DNA of 64,000 nucleotides from Osedax fenrisi. Taxonomy: Eukaryota > Annelida > Polychaeta > Sabellida > Siboglinidae. Positions within the stretch are counted from its first letter, which is position 1; each line of letters opens with the position of its first letter. The stretch lies in the NCBI GenBank assembly GCA_964019155.1, contig OZ025243.1:33166028-33230027 (forward strand). The letters run 5' to 3'. This document shows, piece by piece, positions 1-12,820 of this stretch. The position numbers were made by a program, and so were the translations under genes. The notes under the pieces are model-generated. The model was not told the DNA's origin, did no database searches, and saw only the letters and a program-made list of their open reading frames with translations.

Positions 1-1194
1 AATGACAATCAATTTGGGTTCAGACAAAATTATTCAACAGAAGATGCATTACATTACCTATCAGAAACAGTATGTGCTGAGTTAGAAAATACTAATAATT
101 GTGCAGTTTTATCTATTGATCTAAAAAAGGCCTTTGACACTTTAGATCATAATATATTGATAAATAAATTAGATACTATTGGTATCAGAGGTTTACCTAA
201 AGTTCTATTATCTAGTTATTTATCAAACAGATCATAATATGTAAAATTAAATGGGGCTATTTCAAATATGGAACGCATATTATTTGGTGTTCCGCAAGGT
301 TCAGTTTTAGGGCCATTACTTTTTCTAATATATATTAATGATATGCCTAATATATTGAAATATTCTACAACTATAATTTTTGCAAATGATACCAATTTAA
401 TTTTCAGTAGTAAATCTTTTGATATTCTGCAAACTAATATACAAGATGACCTTTATAATTTAACTCACTGGCTATTTAGTAATAAATTAACATTAAATGT
501 AAAAAAAACCAAAGTTATGTTCTATAATATTCGAAATTCTAAATCAAAAAAGAAACTAGAATTAAAAGTTTATAATGAAATTATAGAGCAGGTGAATCAT
601 TTCTCGTTCCTTGGTATAATAATTTATGATAAATGTAACTGGAATTATCATATAAATTATATCAGATCAAAACTAAGTAGATCCATTGCTATTATAAATA
701 AAATAAAACATAAACTACCTTTACAAAATCGTATACAAATATATCATAGTATTTTTGAAAGTCATTTAAATTATTGTTCATCTATTTGGGGTAGTACATT
801 TTTGTCTAATATTCAACCAATTATTATATTGCAAAATAGGGTAATAAAAAATTTGTTTTTTTCTTTTAATGTAGATATAGATACAATTTATAAAAAATTC
901 AATCTTTTAAAATTTCAAGATATTATAAAGATTAATATCTTAAAATATATAAATAGATATATGACTAAATCTTTGCCTATAATTTTACAATATCTTTTTA
1001 CACAAAATTCAAATATTTATAAGCCTTTATCTAAAAAATTGGTTTTACCCAAAATTAGAACACATAGAAAATCGTGTCGCCTTACTAACAAAGCTCCTGA
1101 GATATGGAATGCATTACCAGCTTCTTTTCACAAATTAATGAATAAAACAACTTTTAAAACAAATATTAAATTATTTATTACCTCTTCGTATTAG
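1..1194 (+). pseudogene. LINE reverse transcriptase, 3' half, inactive
   Basis: The frame is open from base 1, so the element begins left of the window. It reads through fingers motif QFGFRQ, motif A (SIDLKKAFDTLDH), motif B (GVPQGSVLGPLL) and the thumb to a stop at 1192-1194. This order is that of Jockey/I-superfamily non-LTR retrotransposon RT, which copies the element RNA into DNA at a nicked target. Two lesions are seen. A TAA at 235-237 stands between motif A and motif B (in SNRS*YVK). Motif C reads FANDTN rather than FADDTN, because codon 385-387 is AAT. The first aspartate of that pair binds catalytic metal in known RTs, so the enzyme should be dead. The longest ATG-started frame, 268-1194, is only the part after the stop, not a real start. 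Confidence 0.93.
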
Positions 1195-1735
1195 TTATCT
1201 TTTTATATTTTTTATTGTGTTTAGTTTCTTTATCTTTTTCTCTTTCATTTTTATATTTTTTACATATTTTATGCATTTATTTCATTTGTGTTATATATTT
1301 TTCTTCTTTTAATATACATTTATTTTATTTATATATACTTTTATTATTTATTATATTTTATTTTGTATTTAACTGAAAATGATGACCTCTCCTTGATAAC
1401 AATATTCAAGTATATTCTTACTTATTTATTCAGCACGATTTTCATTTACACGAATCACATTTACAAATCAAATAAGTTTAATAATATATACAATAGTATA
1501 TATATATATATATATATACAAAATTATAGTTCTAATGATATACAAAATTTAAATTTTAAAATAAGTTGTTGTCATTTTATAATTTACTAATATTTTTTTT
1601 TATTTTTTATTCTTGTAATGCTGTTATCAAGTTGAGTGGGAAAATACCTAGTCAAGCTTTGCTTTTGTATTTTCCTGAGTGTTTACACTCTATCTGATTC
1701 ATATATGCACACACAATTCAGCCCTATTAAAGGTT
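1195..1735 (+). other. LINE 3' UTR
   Basis: This T-rich segment directly follows the LINE stop codon. It contains a short (TA)n run near 1498-1516 and, at 1639-1675, a stem-loop also found in the 3' UTR of the LINE at 33.4-37.2 kb. I infer it is the 3' UTR up to about 1735. The exact end and any target duplication are not visible. An open frame of 100 codons here is only AT-rich low complexity. Confidence 0.6.
1639..1675 (+). promoter_or_regulatory. LINE 3' UTR stem-loop
   Basis: A 9-bp perfect stem (GGAAAATAC with GTATTTTCC) closes a 19-base loop, CTAGTCAAGCTTTGCTTTT. The loop is nearly the same as one in the LINE 3' UTR at 33440-33476 on the other strand, while the stem bases differ. LINE reverse transcriptases of several clades recognise 3' UTR hairpins, so a role in template recognition is inferred. 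Confidence 0.55.
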
Positions 1736-1739
1736 TATA

Positions 1740-4634
1740 ACATATCTCATTATAGAATATTCCATTCTATAATGTATAACATATTTATTCAATAATAATT
1801 ATTCACAAAGTATCTTTATGTAGCCAACAAATATTTACCTATCAGTATTAATTGATTTTTTTTGTTTAACAAATAAATTAACAAACTATATTTACTACGT
1901 TAATTTAATTTGTAATAAACAATATATTGTTATTTATTATTATTATCAACATATATTTTTATCGCTATATAATCAGTGTTATTAAAAGTTTGTAAAAATA
2001 CATCAGTAAAAATACATTGTATTATAATAAAACAAATATGTATATATCACCTATTATCAAATTTGACCTATTATTGATTATAATTGAGTAATATTACGTA
2101 TAAAATATCATAATATATATTTATATATATAAATATATATGTTATGTAACCTTTTTGATAACTTGGGTTCATATTATTAAATGCAGATTCTTTAGTATTT
2201 TTATGTAATTAATAGTTTATAATTTTTAAATTCTAATTATATACATTCTAAGAATAAAGTTAAATATACTGTTTCACATATACCGTATATATTTTACCTG
2301 TCTCAATGAGAAACAATTTTTAAAAGTTTCCTAGATTATATTAATATATCACTATTAAGAAACTCAAAGATGATTTAATATTATAAATATTAATTGTATT
2401 GCTAAATATTTAATTAGTATTTAATAAAAATAATATCAATATAATCACAATAAATTATAATAATATATATATTAGGAATATTACTTAAATAATTTATTAA
2501 AATTTAACATGCTATATGTAATACAATTTAAACTCATTGGTATATATTCGAGAATTAATAAAAATATGTTATTCTAGTTGTAAATCTGTTATTTACTAAG
2601 TAATAATTACACATATACCTATATGAACGCTATAGAATATTCGTAAAAGGCATACGTTCTAATCTCAAACGTATATATATATATAATGATTAGTAAGAAA
2701 TATATTAACTTTTTTTAATATGTAGATATAATTATTAATACACAAACACACATATATATATATATATATGTTAATATGTAATACTATTATATATATATTT
2801 GATTATGAACTATATAACATGTATATTTAAAAATATATACGATATGCAATAAAAGTAAGTACATCAATAAATAAATATGTACGTATTAAATATGATTATA
2901 TAATATTTATCTCGTTGATAAAGCGTTAATTTATTAAATGCATCATATTTATGTGTTATATTAAGAGTAATTAATAGTTTATAATATAATAAATCCTAGT
3001 AATTTTAAATACGGATATATCCGTATATATATATATATAATTTATAGTTAAAAGTGTATTATAATATATAGAGTTTTACAGTAAATTAATTATCTTTAAA
3101 ATAATTCCATAAATATTATATAATAGATATTTTACTATTAAAAATGTTAATATAATTAATTTACAATTATATAAATAGTTGAAATATTGTAATGAATATA
3201 CACTTAGAAACAAAATATAAAAATAAACAAATAGTTTATAAATAATAAGTGAAGTTGAATTGAAGTATTACATTACTTAATATCATATATATGTAGTGTT
3301 CTCTCTCTACGTAATAAACTACTCTATAACTCAAAATACTTTAAATAAATAAAAGTTTAATTCCTTTATTAAAAGTCAAAGTCGTCGACGTGTACGCACC
3401 ACGATCAAATGGTCAAAGCCAAGATTAGTTTCGGTTCGACACGCCCACGATATTTTAAGGAAAGCGAATAAAGGTCCATATTCATTACCTTGCGCTAGAC
3501 CGGCTTGAAACATATAACATTTTCAGATAAGGTATCGCTTCAGTAAGATAATATTAGAAAACATGTAATATAATACAAACATTTAATACAAACAAAATTA
3601 ACTTAATTCGTAAAATATTGAATAGTCAATATGACTTTCAATTTTAACATAGGATTGATAGGAAATATTATAATGGAGTAGATACAAAATTAATTCAATA
3701 CATTTTTTAATATACTTCCTATTAATGAATTAATATCATACGATATATATATGTACTAGAATTAAATATTATTAACAGAATAGCAGAACATTTTTTTTTT
3801 AAATAATAAATTATAAATAATTTTATCATTTCTAGGATTGAACTTTTTATGTTTATTAATAAAAATTAAAAAACTATTAAACTAATTAATTATTTATTGA
3901 ATATTTTGTGTTTTTTGTTTTTAATCAAAAATAAAATTCAGATCAAGTTTATTATATTCTTAATAAATGTATAATATATATTTACTATATATGATTATAA
4001 AAAAAAATTTGTTTAATGATTTTTCTAGTAATAATTTAAATTTTAATGATTTCTATAGAAAACATAAATATTTTCAAGGAAAAATGAATACAAAAATGTC
4101 TAGGACCTAGTAAAATAATATAATTTTAATTATCATTGAGATAACCGCAATAACATTTTTTTTATATTATATTTTTTTTCTAATTTAAAAAAAATAAAAA
4201 TATTTTTAACTATACAAAATTTAAAATCTGAGTTTGTTAGATCCATATTTTGATTTAAATATACTTAAGTCTCTTAAATTAAATGCATATTAAATATATA
4301 ATTAAATTAAAGACAATATAAATTAATTGGTTTTTAAGGTAAAACTAAAGGTAAATAAATGCTACGCATGCGCAGTAAATTTAATGATAAACAAGTAATT
4401 TTCCTATAAAATGTTATTAAACATCAAATTAACAACTCAATTGAGTATAACACAATTTTTAATTGTTACACAACTGTTTATATATATTATATGTTTATAG
4501 TTGTTACTGAAGCAACATATTTAATGACTGACGAGCCACCCTACCGCGCGCTGATCTAAAGATAATTCATTCGCACACATATATACACTAATATACACTA
4601 CATAACATATACATTATTAATAATGATTACTTAT

Positions 4635-4640
<6 letters not shown>
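1740..4640. other. AT-rich spacer with a CpG-containing island
   Basis: I see no gene here. The stretch is A/T-rich with short (TA)n runs. The exception is about 3375-3515, which is much richer in G, C and CpG. It includes CACGCCCACGATAT near 3441, a 14-mer that recurs in a similar island at about 42479. This could be a relic of a dispersed element or of a host exon or promoter. No frame supports a protein. Confidence 0.5.

Positions 4641-4643
<3 letters not shown>

Positions 4644-4690
<47 letters not shown>
4644..4690. repeat. (TA)n microsatellite
   Basis: Uninterrupted TA dinucleotides. A 64-codon frame just right of it on the minus strand (4749-4943) has no recognisable content. Confidence 0.95.
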
Positions 4691-4691
<1 letters not shown>

Positions 4692-4699
4692 TTAATTAT

Positions 4700-6195
4700 A
4701 TATTAATTTAATTATTATAATTAATAAAAACCTTCTAAAATATATTTATCACCTGTTATCTATATATTTAAATTTATTAATAATTCGTAATTTATTATGA
4801 AGTATACTTATATCATATATAGTGATGTTTTCATTTGGAAGAGAAATAATTGTATTTGCAAGTTTAAATAATGTATTAGGATTAAAGGAGATGAATTGTA
4901 TCTTTTTATTATAATAGATGAAATGTAACGAAATATAGTTCATTATTGAGAATAAAAATCATATTTATATGTTGTTATTTAATTATGTAATGATGTGTTG
5001 TATACTTTAACTGTATCTGATTGATTGTATTGGAATTTAGGGCATATTTAATAAATTTGATAACATTTCTATATTAAATATTGTTGATTACAAAAAAAAT
5101 TCTATAAATAATATTTAACAAAATACTTAATTATAATTCCACTTTATTATTAAAGGAAATACATTTTATTTCAACATGATTTATTTGAATTATGTATATG
5201 ATATTTAATTTAATTCGAATTTGTTGTATATGTTTAACAATTATATACTGACATTTTACAAATATTATTATAACAAGAAAAATATATTATAAATATGTAA
5301 TTATTTTAAATAATTGTGTATACAAAAATAAAATATTATAAATATGCGTTCATTATCATTATTTAGTAAACAATAATAAGATAAGTATACTTTAATTTAA
5401 ATTATTTAATATAATTAATAATATATTCAATAATATATAATTTCTTAAACCTCAATGTTTATATATTACATGATAATTTAATTGGCCACATGATAAGTTT
5501 TAATATATTTTATTATATAATATATTTATTCATATATATGAAAACATAAATTAATAATATTAACACATTAGAATATATATTATTCTTTTTATAATGAAAC
5601 TTATCATGTTAATACATGATTCGATATGCGCTACTGCTTCTATAATACACTAGCACTTCCTAAATCTGATAAGAATAATAATAATAATAATAATATTAAT
5701 AATAATAATACTAATATAACGATCTTAAATAATATCTTAAGAAAAATTATAAAATAGTTATAAATAGACTATATATTTGGTTGATTTAATGTAGTTTATT
5801 CTAAATAACATTATAATTTTTAAATATAGTATAATATATATATGTGTGTGTGTGTAAATATACATATTAAAATTTAAATTATATCATACCCAGTATATAA
5901 TATTAACACTACGATTAAATTTTAATATTAAGAATGATATTTTTAATACCTAATATATAATGATTGTTTTGTATAAATAATTATATAATATGATATAAAC
6001 ATTAATGTCAGATATATCATATTCATCCATCCATCTTATTTCAAGTATATTTTTCACAGAATTAAAATTAGATTCTACAAATATATAAACGATTAGTTAA
6101 TTCATTGTATAATTAATAAATATATAATAAAATGTGAAACAATTGAAATTATTAGCGAGTTCTTTTAGATTCTTTTAGATTTTAAACATTTTATT
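4700..6195. other. AT-rich spacer
   Basis: No gene or element is recognised. It holds an interrupted (AAT)n run near 5669-5710 and a short (TG)n run near 5843-5853. Confidence 0.5.
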
Positions 6196-6209
6196 TTAAA
6201 CATATGGAT

Positions 6210-6213
<4 letters not shown>

Positions 6214-6295
<82 letters not shown>
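6214..6295. repeat. (TA)n microsatellite, about 80 bp
   Basis: Pure TA run ending exactly where the palindrome at 6296 begins. Confidence 0.95.
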
Positions 6296-6298
<3 letters not shown>

Positions 6299-6394
6299 AT
6301 ATCATCATTTAGGCATGACCAAGGTAATCGAAGAAGTGCAATGCTGCATTGCACTTCTTCGATTACCTTGGTCATGCCTAAATGCTGATATTAT
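6296..6394. repeat. Long palindrome, 49-bp arms, 1-base centre
   Basis: Arms 6296-6344 and 6346-6394 are reverse complements with one mismatch; the inner 37 bp are perfect. A third, partial copy in direct orientation follows at 6395-6421 (CCAAGGTAATCGAAGAA). The arms are of mixed composition, unlike the neighbouring (TA)n. It could be a fold-back element or a hairpin precursor. No target duplication is seen. Confidence 0.85.
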
Positions 6395-6601
6395 CCCAAG
6401 GTAATCGAAGAATTGCAATACTTATCTTAAATTTATTAAATTATATAAGTTAAATATGTATTTTTATAAATCTTATAAGAATCATATGGATATAAGGTTA
6501 TACATTATATAAAAATATAAATAAATTTAAAATTAATAATAATAAAAATAAATAAATTATAAATAACAAAATTAATAGTATAAAAATTAAAAATATAATT
6601 G

Positions 6602-6604
<3 letters not shown>

Positions 6605-6644
<40 letters not shown>

Positions 6645-7335
6645 AGTTTTGAATGATATAGATATTAATAATACATTAGACCCAGAGTTGAAAATATTAT
6701 GTTGAAGTTAATGATGGTATATGATGTATCAACTTTAAGGATATGGGTACGCAGGTTCAAATGCCTTATGGATCTTAATATCTCTAATAGTAAGAACACT
6801 GTCAATACTTTCCCTACGCTACAAGTATATCCCTTCCCCCGACATGTATCATAATCATATCAACTCCACATATATTAGCGACTCTGGTCATAGTAAATAT
6901 ATAATGAAAAGAAATATTAATACTAATATATATATATATTCCAATAATTGTTAAACTCCTCATAATGGCATTCATCATATTGCCATACAAATGTAATGAA
7001 GGTAAATACATGAATATAAAAAACTATAAATATATATATATAAAATAATTAGGAAATAATCATAAAATTAAAAATTAAAAGACAAACCTATTGAATAAAA
7101 AATTAAAAAAACTAAAATAATTTAAAATAAATTAAAATATATAAATAGCTATATTAGTATATATAAAAAGTTAAAAAGAAAATAATGTACATTTATAGTA
7201 AGTCAAACAATGTAAACACTTTTTTTTTAAATATTATAAGTCAAGATAATAAACAAATATTTGTTGTAATTATGTCAACATTATATAAACAATAACAAAA
7301 TAAATAAAAATAAAAATAAAAATAAAATTGAAAGT
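6605..7335. other. AT-rich spacer
   Basis: It starts with a (TA)n run (6605-6641) and a moderately G+C-richer stretch at 6680-6900. No gene is recognised. A box-B-like GGTTCAAATGC near 6752 lacks a convincing A box. An (AAAAT)n-like run at 7301-7326 borders the LINE relic that follows. Confidence 0.4.
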
Positions 7336-8010
7336 TCAGTACTGTTCTTTCCAGTTTAGTTGTTCATCAATGAAGACTCCAAGCAACTTATAATTGTTAA
7401 CCTTTTTGATCTTGGTACTATTTATTTTGATATCAAATATAAAGTTAGTATGTATATTTCTAATATTGAAAATAATACAATTAGATTTTATCAGGTTTAA
7501 AGTTAACTTGTTTAGCCATTTATTCAATTTTTTAAAGTTCCTTATTTATTTTACCATTTAACTTACCTAGTGAATCATAATTAAAAATAATATTAGTGTT
7601 ATCTGCTAATATAATTATTTTGAAGTCATTGGAAATATTCTGTAAATCATTAATATATATATTAAAAATAAAATTGGCCCGAGAACCGAGCCCTGCGGAA
7701 CACCATATTTCATTATCTCAGTAGTTGAGTATTCATATTTATAGTGAACAAATATTAGTCTATTATGTAGGTAACTTTTAATTAATGAAAGTGGTAATTC
7801 CGTATATCATAATTATTTAGTTTAACAAATAATATATCATGCTGTATTATATCAAACGCTTTCTTATGTCAATTGATATAAATGCACATTTTTCCAATAG
7901 TTCAAAGCTTTTAGATATTGATTCAATTAAATCCATTAATGCATCCGAAGATGAAATACCTTCTCTGAATTCATATCGTGAGTCACTCAATATATCATTT
8001 TTAGCTAAAT

Positions 8011-8012
<2 letters not shown>
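7336..8012 (-). pseudogene. LINE reverse transcriptase relic, truncated at both ends
   Basis: Read on the minus strand from about 8012, the pieces are: a fingers segment (SDSRYEFREGISSSDAL), a degraded motif A (SIDIRKRFD), motif B (GVPQGSVLGP around 7672-7702) and motif C reading LADNTN (the AAC codon at 7598-7600 replaces an aspartate). Then comes the thumb (YKLLGVFIDEQLNWK) in the open frame 7336-7527. At least two frameshifts separate these parts. The thumb resembles that of the LINE at 34.3-37.2 kb, so the same clade is likely. The 5' side is cut at a (TA)n run at 8017, and the 3' side stops at an A-rich run. Confidence 0.88.

Positions 8013-8016
<4 letters not shown>

Positions 8017-8083
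<67 letters not shown>
8017..8083. repeat. (TA)n microsatellite
   Basis: Two TA runs separated by a short TTTATACA-type interruption. They lie between the LINE relic and the inverted-repeat block. Confidence 0.9.
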
Positions 8084-8085
<2 letters not shown>

Positions 8086-8106
8086 TGTGTGGTTTACATA
8101 TTGCTT

Positions 8107-8530
8107 ATCCCAGTATTCAAAACTCGTGTTTAACTTGGATTTATCTCGAGTTTAAAACTCGTGTTTAGCTCGGTAATTTGGTAACACTTTAAACACCAGC
8201 TAGATCCAAGTTTAACTCGAGATTACTCGAGTTAACTCGAGTTAAATCCAAGTTTAACACCAGCTAGATCCAAGTTTACTCGAGTTAACTCGAGTTAAAT
8301 CCAAGTTTAACACCAGCTAGATCCAAGTTTACTCGAGTTAACTCGAGTTAAATCCAAGTTTAACACCAGCTAGATCCAAGTTTACTCGAGTTAACTCGAG
8401 CTAAATCCCAGTTAAATCCAAGTTAACTCGAGCTAAATCCCAGTTAAATCCAAGTTTACTCGAGTTAAATGCAGCTTACATCGATCTAAATCCAAGTTCA
8501 ACTCGAGACAAATGAAGTTCAATCCAATTT
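8107..8530. repeat. Left terminal and subterminal repeats of the 9.8-kb block
   Basis: After the 34-bp terminal sequence, a unit of about 53 bp recurs: CACCAGCTAGATCCAAG starts at 8194, 8258, 8311 and 8364. The units are linked by the palindrome CTCGAGTTAACTCGAG. From 8400 to 8530 the pattern decays into mixed TAAATCCAAG and CTCGAG words. Clustered subterminal motifs are typical transposase binding arrays, but that role is inferred. Confidence 0.8.
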
Positions 8531-9048
8531 CAGCTCGAGATTAATCCAAATTAAATAAGTTAGCAAAATTAAAATAACTATAATATAATTAATTATAGCT
8601 TATATCAAGAAGAATAGAGGATAATACAAATTCATGACCGGTTAAATCCAAGGAAGTTTTCAGAAATCAGTTTATTTATTTATAAGTTAGCATAACGTTC
8701 AAAGAATATATACATAAAATAAATATTTATGTTTATAAATTAAAATATATTTCAATATATATTATAATAATAATACTATACTAATATTTATTATTTTACT
8801 ACTAAATATGAATATATTATATTTAATTTGAGTTAAATTAATATAATTGTTAATAAATACAAAATTATGTAAAACATGTAATTTATTTTTTAACTCTTTT
8901 ATTATTTTTTAAAAAATTTTCTATAATATTAGTTATTTCCGTCGTAGTAGCTTCCTTATGTATTTAGGATACAGCTTCTGTAAGTTGAATTAAATTAATA
9001 AATATGAGAATATGTAAAACAAATATAGGAATGTAAAATTAATATACA

Positions 9049-9090
<42 letters not shown>

Positions 9091-9139
9091 ATATCTTATA
9101 TTAGTTTTATAGACATTGTTGTGCCATATAAAAAATAAA

Positions 9140-10450
9140 TACACTTCGAAGGTTTGAAATAGTATTATTTTTATTAAATTATTAATTTTGAAGGTTTGAA
9201 ATAGTAAATAAATACACTTCAAAGGTTTTAAATAATATTATGTGTATTAAATCATGTATTCAAAGTTTTCAAATAGTTATATTATTCATTTCTAATGTGT
9301 AAAATACACTTCGAAGGTTATAAATAGTATTATTTGTATTAAATCGTGTATTCAACGTTTTCTAATAGTTAAATTATTCATTTTGAAGGTTTGAAATAGT
9401 AAATAAATACACTTCGAAGGTTATAAATAATATTATTTGTATTACATTTAGTATTCAAAGTTTTCTAATAGTTAAATTATTCATTTTGAAGGTTTAAAAT
9501 AGTAAATAAATACACTTCGAAGGTTTTAAATAATATTATGTGTATTAAATTTAGTATTCAAAGTTTTCTAATAGTTAAATTATTTATTTTGAAGGTTTAA
9601 AATAGTAAATAAATACACTTCGAAGGTTTTAAATAATATTATGTGTATTAAATTTAGTATTCAAAGTTTTCTAATAGTTAAATTATTCATTTCTAATGTG
9701 TAAAATACACTTCGAAGGTTATAAATAGTATTATTTGTATTAAATCGTGTATTCAAAGTTTTCTAATAGTTAAATTATTCATTTTGAAGGTTTGAAATAG
9801 TAAATAAATACACTTCGAAGGTTATAAATAATATTATTTGTATTACATTTAGTATTCAAAGTTTTCTAATAGTTAAATTATTCATTTCTAATGTGTAAAA
9901 TACACTTCGAAGGTTATAAATAGTATTATTTGTATTAAATCGTGTATTCAAAGTTTTCATATAGTTACATTAAGTATTTGAAGGTTTTGAATAGTAAATA
10001 AATACACTTCGAAGGTTTGAAATAGTAAATAAATACACTTCGAAGGTTATAAATAATATTATTTGTATTACATTTAGTATTCAAAGTTTTCTAATAGTTA
10101 AATTATTCATTTTGAAGGTTTAAAATAGTAAATAAATACACTACGAAGGTTTTAAATAATATTATGTGTATTACATTTAGTATTCAAAGTTTTCTAATAG
10201 TTAAATTATTCATTTTGAAGGTTTGAAATAGTAAATAAATACACTTCGAAGGTTATAAATAATATTATTTGTATTAAATCGTGTATTCAAAGTTTTCATA
10301 TAGTTAAATTAAGTATTTGAAGGTTTTAAATAGTAAATAAATACACTTCGAAGGTTATAAATAATATTATTTGTATTAAATTAAGTATTCAAAGTTTTCA
10401 AATAATTATATTAATCATTTCTAATGTGTAAAATATACTTCGAAGGTTAT
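9140..10450. repeat. Tandem satellite, 103-bp and 92-bp units
   Basis: The word CACTTCGAAGG or a close variant starts at 9142, 9215, 9307, 9410, 9513, 9616, 9708, 9811, 9903, 10005, 10036, 10139, 10242 and 10344. Most steps are 102-103 or 92 bp, giving about 13 units. The two lengths reflect two internal segments: CATTTTGAAGGTTTGAAATA in long units and CATTTCTAATGTGTAAAATA in short ones. Units differ by few substitutions, so the array is young or kept uniform. Nothing coding is seen. Confidence 0.92.
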
Positions 10451-10571
10451 AAATAGTAAACAACATACAACCAAAGTTCAAGTTAGGCGTTGACTATATG
10501 AGTATATCAAATGCAACCTTTACGCTCTATTGCACAATCAAATATATTCTAAACGATTAACATCTATATAA

Positions 10572-10614
<43 letters not shown>
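10572..10614. repeat. (TA)n microsatellite
   Basis: Pure TA run. (TG)n-rich stretches follow at about 10646-10780 and 10926-10975. Confidence 0.9.
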
Positions 10615-10618
<4 letters not shown>

Positions 10619-10922
10619 ATAAATAAATAATCATGAAAATACGGGTATGTGTGTGTGTGTGTTCTCGCGTATGTAAGTATGTATGTACATTGTACATGTA
10701 TGTGTGTGTATATGTGTGTTTTAATTAACAAAACTTAAATGTGTGTGTGTGTGTATGTGTGTTGTGTGTGAATACACGTGCGTGTTTGTATATATATATA
10801 TATATATATATAGATTTGAAACACTATTGTTTTACACTTTACACTATAAAAATATACATCCTATATCACATGTGTGATAGGTAAAAATTTAAGAATCATG
10901 CATTGACACGTTGCAGTGGGAA

Positions 10923-10958
<36 letters not shown>

Positions 10959-11349
10959 TATATGTATATGTGTGTATGTAGGTAATAGAGCACTACAATA
11001 ATTGTTTTTTTTTGTATAGGGAATTTAATAATTGAAAAACTATTGTTCTATTCAATTATAATATTTATTTATTTATTGATTATTAATTTATTATTTAGAA
11101 TGAATTAAAATTTAACAGTACATGGAATGTACCATATATATTATAAAACAGTTTATAACTTGTAACCATTATTACATTGCATTACATTCTTGTAAACAGT
11201 TCATTTTCTATAATATTATTAAAAATTACTTATATAAAATGGATATTAGATCATTTTAAAATAAAAACACTAAAGATAATGATAATATTTATGAAAGGTT
11301 GGAAATTATAATCACACATATTTGATATTTAATTAATATAATATAATAC

Positions 11350-11817
11350 CAAAGATTTTCCGAAGGAAAGATATAACACTTACGCGAAATCGTGTAATTT
11401 TAATTTGTATACAAAATACCCCAGTGCCACCTATAGCGGGTTACTTTTAGGAACTATGTGTTGTTTATAATGTAAATTCGTATTCACTTTTAAAATGTTA
11501 AATAATATTCTTTAAATTAATATTTATATGGTGAAAACTAAGTGTTCATTACTAATATATAACAAACAAATATGATATGTATATTTTAAATGCTATAAGT
11601 ATATATTTAGTGTAAAAAAATATATAAGTAAGTATATAAAAGCTAATTTATAATGCATGTAATTTAATAGAGCAATGAAAACATTGTTGTATGCAAACAG
11701 AGCCGAACCTAAATCTATTTCAGTGATTTCTTTACTACTGCTAGCAGCGGTTGGGGATATTACTAAATTACGCTGCATGCATAGGGAGTGTTATATCTTT
11801 GCTTCGCAAAATTTTTG
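11350..11817. mobile_element. MITE copy 1, 31-bp TIR family
   Basis: The left end starts CAAAGATTTTCCGAAGGAAA. The right end, read inward, starts CAAAAATTTTGCGAAGCAAA; both run on into GATATAACACT. The copy is 468 bp and close to the copies at 12367 and 57810. The flanks ATAATAC (11343-11349) and CTACTAC (11818-11824) match at 5 of 7 positions, consistent with a decayed 7-bp target duplication. It has no transposase; the short frames inside it do not persist between copies. The CAAAG ends fit the hAT end consensus YARNG, but a 7-bp duplication is unusual for hAT, so the superfamily is open. Confidence 0.9.
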
Positions 11818-12030
11818 CTACTACTGTGTACACATATCGCATACGATTTAATCGTGATCGCATGTGTGTAATTATGGGATATCGACTTTCCTACAGTGTA
11901 TACACTGAGGTATACTCATAACTATATCGTCGATATCGGCTCCTACAATATTGTATATAAAATGTCGTATGACACGTATGTAAACGTGTTTAACTGCCAT
12001 ACTTCAACCAGTTATATATGTATCATTATA

Positions 12031-12071
<41 letters not shown>
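12031..12071. repeat. (TA)n microsatellite
   Basis: Pure TA run between MITE copies 1 and 2. The unassigned sequence around it (11825-12360) contains C/A-rich ACACAC words but no gene. Confidence 0.9.
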
Positions 12072-12075
<4 letters not shown>

Positions 12076-12366
12076 AGATATATAAATTATTATAACAAAC
12101 CATCGATTTATAGTTTATAAAATACAAATCTATGCGATAAACAAACACATACAGATATACACACACAATTACACACACGAATATACAAACTTTTGATAAT
12201 ACAGTCATACAGATTTATAGCCATCAATACTTCTCTGTAATACACATGTAATTAAGGTGCGATTAAGCAAGCGCATAAATGCACTCACGAACATACGCAT
12301 TCGTACGCGTTACTATCTCTATTATCGTCCATCAACACTACAATTATTACATATACTAGCTATCGT

Positions 12367-12820
12367 CAAAGATTTTCCGAAGGAAAGATATAACACTTAC
12401 GCGAAATCGTGTAATTCGAATTTGTATACAAAATACCCTGGTGCCACATATAGCGGGTTACTTTTAGGAACTATGCGTTGTTTATAATGTAAATTCGTAT
12501 TTAACTATACACTTTTAAAATGTTAAATAATATGCTTTAAATTAATATTTATATAATGAAAACTATTTGTTCATTACTAATATATAACAAACAAATATGA
12601 TATGTATGTTTTAAATACTATAAGTATATATTTAGTGAGTAAAAGCTAATTTATATTGCATGTAATTTAATAGAGCAATGAAAACATTGTTATATGCAAA
12701 CAGAGCCGAACCTAAATCTATTTCAGTGATTTCGATACTACTGCTAGCAGCGGTTGGGGCTATTACTAAATTACGTTGCATGCATAGGGAGTGTTATATC
12801 TTTGCTTCGCAAAATCTTTG
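12367..12820. mobile_element. MITE copy 2, exact 7-bp target duplication
   Basis: This 454-bp copy has the family TIRs (CAAAGATTTTCCGAAGGAAA at the left and CAAAGATTTTGCGAAGCAAA read inward from the right). It is flanked on both sides by CTATCGT (12360-12366 and 12821-12827). It lies in the same orientation as copy 1, about 550 bp away. Its strong similarity to copies 1 and 3 indicates fairly recent spread. Frames of 76 and 78 codons cross it but are broken in the other copies. Confidence 0.95.

Noticed and set aside
6720..6800. Possible tRNA or SINE with box-B-like GGTTCAAATGC
   Set aside because: The last positions depart from the B-box consensus, no A box is at the right distance and no cloverleaf can be drawn.
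9140..10450. CRISPR-like array
   Set aside because: The repeats are contiguous 92-103 bp satellite units without unique spacers, in an animal-type genome.
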